From NCBI GenBank assembly GCA_937877685.1, contig CALFGU010000235.1, positions 1-44,836 of the forward strand: a stretch of DNA of 44,836 nucleotides, given 5' to 3'. The notes beneath the pieces were generated by a model that made no database searches, was not told the DNA's origin, and saw only the letters and a list, made by a program, of their open reading frames with translations. A program made the position numbers and the translations under genes. Positions 41,832-44,836 of this stretch are shown here, in pieces (the first letter of the stretch is position 1; every line of letters starts with the position of its first letter). This stretch comes from an uncultured Prevotella sp. Lineage in GTDB: Bacteria > Bacteroidota > Bacteroidia > Bacteroidales > Bacteroidaceae.

Positions 41832-43527
41832 ATGAGAAAATTGAGAATTAATAAAAAGAACAATCATGCGGTTGATTATTCCAACACGAAGTGTGGCGAA
41901 GGCACGATTATGGCAGCGTTGGAACGTGTGGTGTCAACCATTGAGGACAGTGAGTTGAACGATGAAGCAATGGAAGCACTCAAAGAAGACTTTGAGTTTT
42001 TGAAGGAGAAACTCTCGTTCACGCCCATGCAAGCGATGGTTGTTGCGATGCTTGTGGATTCTAATATCGTGTTGGAAACAGGAAATATGGCGCGCTACAT
42101 CGGACTCAAGAATATATCCATGCTCAAGTATCTTGGGGAGATTGAAGAGTTGGTGAAGAGACAAATCGTGCGACACCAAAAGGATGAACGTAATAATGGT
42201 TTTAAGATTACGCCAAATGCCTTGACTGCCTTTATGAAGAATGAGGTCTATGTACCTGTCTCAAAGGAGAACCTCACAACGCAACAACTCTGTGAGTATA
42301 TCTCGACCAGCATTAGCGAGTGTAATAACGGAGACATCTCTTATGAAATGATGGTGGGGGAGGTTAAAGATCTTTTGGAGGTAAATCCTGCCCACTATTT
42401 GTGTAAGAAGGTAAAGGAGTTGCAGACGTATGAGACTATATTGTTTTTTCTCTGCGTAACGAAGTATGTGGATTTCGGCGATTTGTGCGTTCTCGACAAT
42501 GAATATCAGTTCATGTTCCCCATAAAAGAACTCTCGAAAATCCGTTCGGACATTATGTCGCGCAGAAGTCCTTTGTTTAGGAATAAGTTGTTGAGTGAAG
42601 CTCATGATTCAGGTTTTGCTTCGCGTGAGGGAATCGCAGTTTCTGAAGAGATCAAGGAGTATTTAGATGAGGAACTTCAGCTCAATTGGATTGTTTCGGA
42701 AGAGAAACCGATAGAAGGGTTGCTTACTCACGAAACGATTCAGCAGAAGCACCTCTATTATAATTTATAATAATGAGGAGCAGGTGGCCATCGAGAAACT
42801 CTTCAAGATGTTGCACAATGATCACTTTACCGCAATTCAGGAACGCATGACAGCGTCGGGAATCCGCAGCGGATTTGCCTGCTTGTTCTATGGCGCACCG
42901 GGTACGGGAAAAACCGAAACCGTGTTGCAACTGGCGCGTGAAACGGGGCGTGATATTATGCAGGTGTATGTTGCAAGCATCAGAAGCAAGTGGGTGGGGG
43001 ATAGCGAGAAAAACATCCGCAATATCTTCAAACGCTATAAGAACTACTGCGCGAAGTGTAAGGTGAAACCCATTTTGCTCTTTAATGAGGCTGATGCCAT
43101 CATCAACAAGCGCAGTACGAATGTAGAGCGCAGTGTGGACAAGATGGAGAATGCTGTTCAAAACATCATTCTTGAGGAGATGGAAAATCTTGACGGCATT
43201 TTGATTGCCACGACGAACCTCACTTCCAACATTGACACCGCCTTTGAGCGACGCTTCATTTACAAGGTGGAGTTTCACAAACCAGGAGTCGCCACCAAGA
43301 AGCACATTTGGCAGTCGATGATTAACGAACTCAATGACAGCGACGCCCAAACGCTTGCCAGCGAGTTCGACCTCAGCGGGGGACAGATTGAGAATGTGAT
43401 GCGCAAACAATTTGTCGACAAGATACTTTACGATGAAGCGCCTACGTTGGAAAAACTTCGTAACTACTGTACGCAGGAAAGCATGACCTCGTCCTCACCG
43501 CATAGAACTACCATTGGGTTTAAGTAG
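41832..43527 (+). pseudogene. AAA+ ATPase gene split by a 7-bp tandem duplication
   Basis: Two reading frames together make one protein. The first (41832-42770, 312 residues) holds the helical N-terminal part with LSFTPMQAMVVAMLVDSN, ending YYNL-stop. The second (42784-43527, 247 residues, possible GTG start) holds the ATPase: Walker A YGAPGTGKTE (residues 36-45), Walker B ILLFNEADA, sensor ATTNL and arginine-finger region AFERRF. Between them TTATAAT occurs twice (42758-42764, 42765-42771). Removing one copy joins the frames as YYNNEEQVAIEKL, giving about 562 residues. So it is either broken, phase-variable or expressed as two pieces. Family members are ATP-binding proteins of uncertain role. 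The first Met is uncertain (41832 or 41910). Confidence 0.85.
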
Positions 43528-43591
43528 TTGAGTCAGTAGACGAGTTGATAAGGTACGAGTAGACGAGAATTTTCATCCCCCTCTCAAGAAA

Positions 43592-43718
43592 CTACCAGGC
43601 GTGGTGGTCGAAGTACCAACCCTTGGTATTCGTAGTACCACGTATGGTAGTTGAAATACCAGCCCTTGGTATTCGCAGTACCACGTATGGTAGTTGAAGT
43701 ACCAACCCTTGGTATTTT
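43592..43718. repeat. 43-bp tandem repeat of TACCA/TGGTA palindromes
   Basis: Units at 43592, 43635 and 43678 (the last shorter). Each has two palindromes, TACCA-N3/4-TGGTA and TACCA-N5-TGGTA, about 21-22 bases apart, giving six in a row. It lies between the AAA+ gene and the small membrane protein gene. Confidence 0.88.
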
Positions 43719-43786
43719 AAGCATGTGCTTTGTCCAATCCGCTATACGCACAAAAGAAGTTCATTAATCCTTTAATTTTTATACTT

Positions 43787-43963
43787 ATGAACAAGTTCAC
43801 AAACCTTATGAAATCATTCTTCAGCAACCTCAACAAGGGCGTTTTAATGCTCGTGAACCTCTTAAAGAAGGGACTTAAATTTGTGTTCATCACAGTGATC
43901 TACGCCGTAGTGTTCATCCCCAATTTTTTTATTGGATTTTATAAGGGCGTTAAGGGAGAATAA
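43787..43963 (+). CDS. Small membrane protein, 58 residues
   Basis: MNKFTNLMKSFFSNLNKGVL followed by a long hydrophobic stretch (FVFITVIYAVVFIPNFFIGF) and a short basic tail (YKGVKGE). One transmembrane helix preceded by an amphipathic, Lys-rich helix is the likely shape. No family recognised. It lies 100 bases before the DUF262 gene on the same strand; a toxin-like or membrane-effector peptide is conceivable but unsupported. The ATG at 43787 is preferred to an earlier in-frame start within repeat-derived sequence. Confidence 0.65.
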   Translation: MNKFTNLMKSFFSNLNKGVLMLVNLLKKGLKFVFITVIYAVVFIPNFFIGFYKGVKGE

Positions 43964-44063
43964 GAGTAATCTGCACGCTACAACCTCCCCTGAAGTTGAG
44001 CGCCTATGAAACTTTAGTTAGATACAACAGAAATATTAATTGACATCTTAATTTTTTTTACTT

Positions 44064-44836
44064 ATGGAAGCTAGAACGTATATGATTAGCGAAGTTATTC
44101 AGAGAGACCGTTTGTTGAGAATCCCCTATTTCCAGCGCAGATATGTGTGGGAAAGAAAAGATTGGGAACGCTTCGCAATGGACATGGAATCCACTTTGGA
44201 TAGCGAGTCCAACTACTTTTTGGGGGCACTTATTTTGAAGGATGAAACCACCTCTCTTCAAGATAGACGCAACGGTGTTGGTCGTAAGCAACAAGTAATT
44301 GATGGTCAGCAGCGACTCACGACCTTGGCTATCTATATGAAAGTGCTTCATATGATGACCAACAGAAAACAGGATTTCGACAATCAGTACTTGCAGGGAA
44401 CGCAGTTGAGAGAACCTGTAATCGCTCATGGATGTGAAGATGCACAAGACTTTAGAAAGATTATGCATTTGGAAACCCCTCAAGAGCACATTGAAGGTGC
44501 AGGCAACATCATTGACGCGTATAATTTCTTCCGTGAGTACTTGGAAAAGGCCAAGAGTCAAATCAGTTTGGAAGACTTGTTAAATACGGTTAATTCGAGT
44601 GTGACTTTTGTGGGGATTAACTTGACGCGTGAAGATAACGAACAGCGCATTTTTGACACTATAAATTCGTTGGGTGTACCTTTGACCACGGGTGAACTCA
44701 TGAAAAACTTCTTGTATGAAGCTGAAGATGAAGATGTGTATAATAGAACTTGGAAATTAGTTTTCGACACCGATGAGGCGAGAACTTTCTGGGAGTCTGG
44801 AGCGGCAAAGTCACGTCAGGAGAAGTCAAAGGACAA
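44064..44836 (+). CDS. DUF262 (GmrSD-like) protein, 3' end missing
   Basis: 257 residues are visible before the right edge, with no stop. DUF262 motifs: IPYFQRRYVWERKDWERF (21-38), VIDGQQRLTTLAIYMK with the DGQQR motif at 80-84, and FDTINSLGVPLTTGELMKN later. This is the ParB/Srx-like nucleotidase half of GmrSD type IV restriction proteins and related antiphage proteins; a DUF1524 HNH nuclease may follow beyond the window. Whether this copy is GmrS-like alone or a fused GmrSD cannot be seen. Its position after small accessory genes fits a defence role, inferred. Confidence 0.92.
   Translation, partial: MEARTYMISEVIQRDRLLRIPYFQRRYVWERKDWERFAMDMESTLDSESNYFLGALILKDETTSLQDRRNGVGRKQQVIDGQQRLTTLAIYMKVLHMMTNRKQDFDNQYLQGTQLREPVIAHGCEDAQDFRKIMHLETPQEHIEGAGNIIDAYNFFREYLEKAKSQISLEDLLNTVNSSVTFVGINLTREDNEQRIFDTINSLGVPLTTGELMKNFLYEAEDEDVYNRTWKLVFDTDEARTFWESGAAKSRQEKSKD

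Overview
The window reads as chromosomal DNA of a Bacteroidota organism, most likely order Bacteroidales and possibly Prevotellaceae-like. Three things support this. A 286-residue primary sigma factor without region 1.1 is present. Many genes are preceded by the -7 box TAnnTTTG, sometimes with TTTG or CTTG about 19-20 bases upstream. The window carries lineage-typical families (DUF4468, DUF4494, DUF4112, the long QueA, the AAA-ATPase-like/PD-(D/E)XK fusion, TM2/DUF2752 proteins). The species cannot be named from sequence reading alone.

Layout. 1-7.6 kb holds housekeeping genes: a carbon-nitrogen hydrolase cut by the left edge, a PhnA-like protein, a DUF4468 exported protein, cytidine deaminase, tRNA-Ser(TGA), queA, a four-helix-bundle protein, a NUDIX hydrolase, tRNA-Met(CAT), a stand-alone AraC-type regulator and rpoD. 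7.9-17.6 kb is a minus-strand block: type I pullulanase, a short-chain dehydrogenase, and the AddB-like and AddA-like subunits of the double-strand-break resection nuclease. 18-23 kb runs on the plus strand: a small beta-barrel protein, thiL, coaX, an outer-membrane protein and lptC. 23.1-25.6 kb holds small membrane proteins (DUF4112, TM2, DUF2752, TM2) around a palindromic non-coding element of about 215 bp. 25.7-32.9 kb is accessory: an AAA/nuclease-like protein, a DUF3791-DUF3990-DUF3791 module that resembles an ADP-ribosyltransferase toxin with small partners, a DUF4268 nuclease-like protein, and a Dna2-like helicase-nuclease. 33-39 kb mixes small genes (Dabb, DUF4494, YggS, DUF4878-like, AlkD-like repair protein, rhodanese lipoprotein) with dense intergenic repeats and a complete IS4-like element. 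39-44.8 kb looks accessory: an unrecognised 408-residue protein, a WG-repeat protein behind four 81-bp repeats, an AAA+ ATPase gene split by a 7-bp tandem duplication, a 58-residue membrane peptide, and a DUF262 (GmrSD-like) gene cut by the right edge.

The most striking structure lies between genes. At least seven intergenic regions carry degenerate tandem arrays whose period is 21 bp (two helical turns) although the sequences differ between loci; in the larger arrays even internal duplications are multiples of 21. Other intergenic repeats include an 8-bp tandem array, 81-bp promoter-like repeats, TACCA/TGGTA palindromes and several perfect hairpins. The IS4-like element sits in a palindrome within one dispersed repeat, and an unoccupied relative of that repeat lies 2-3 kb away, so insertion site, 12-bp target duplication and 16-bp terminal repeats can be read directly.

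The best candidates for something new are the 21-bp-phased arrays, the DUF3791-DUF3990-DUF3791 module, and the 7-bp duplication in the AAA+ gene, whose removal restores one uninterrupted reading frame.
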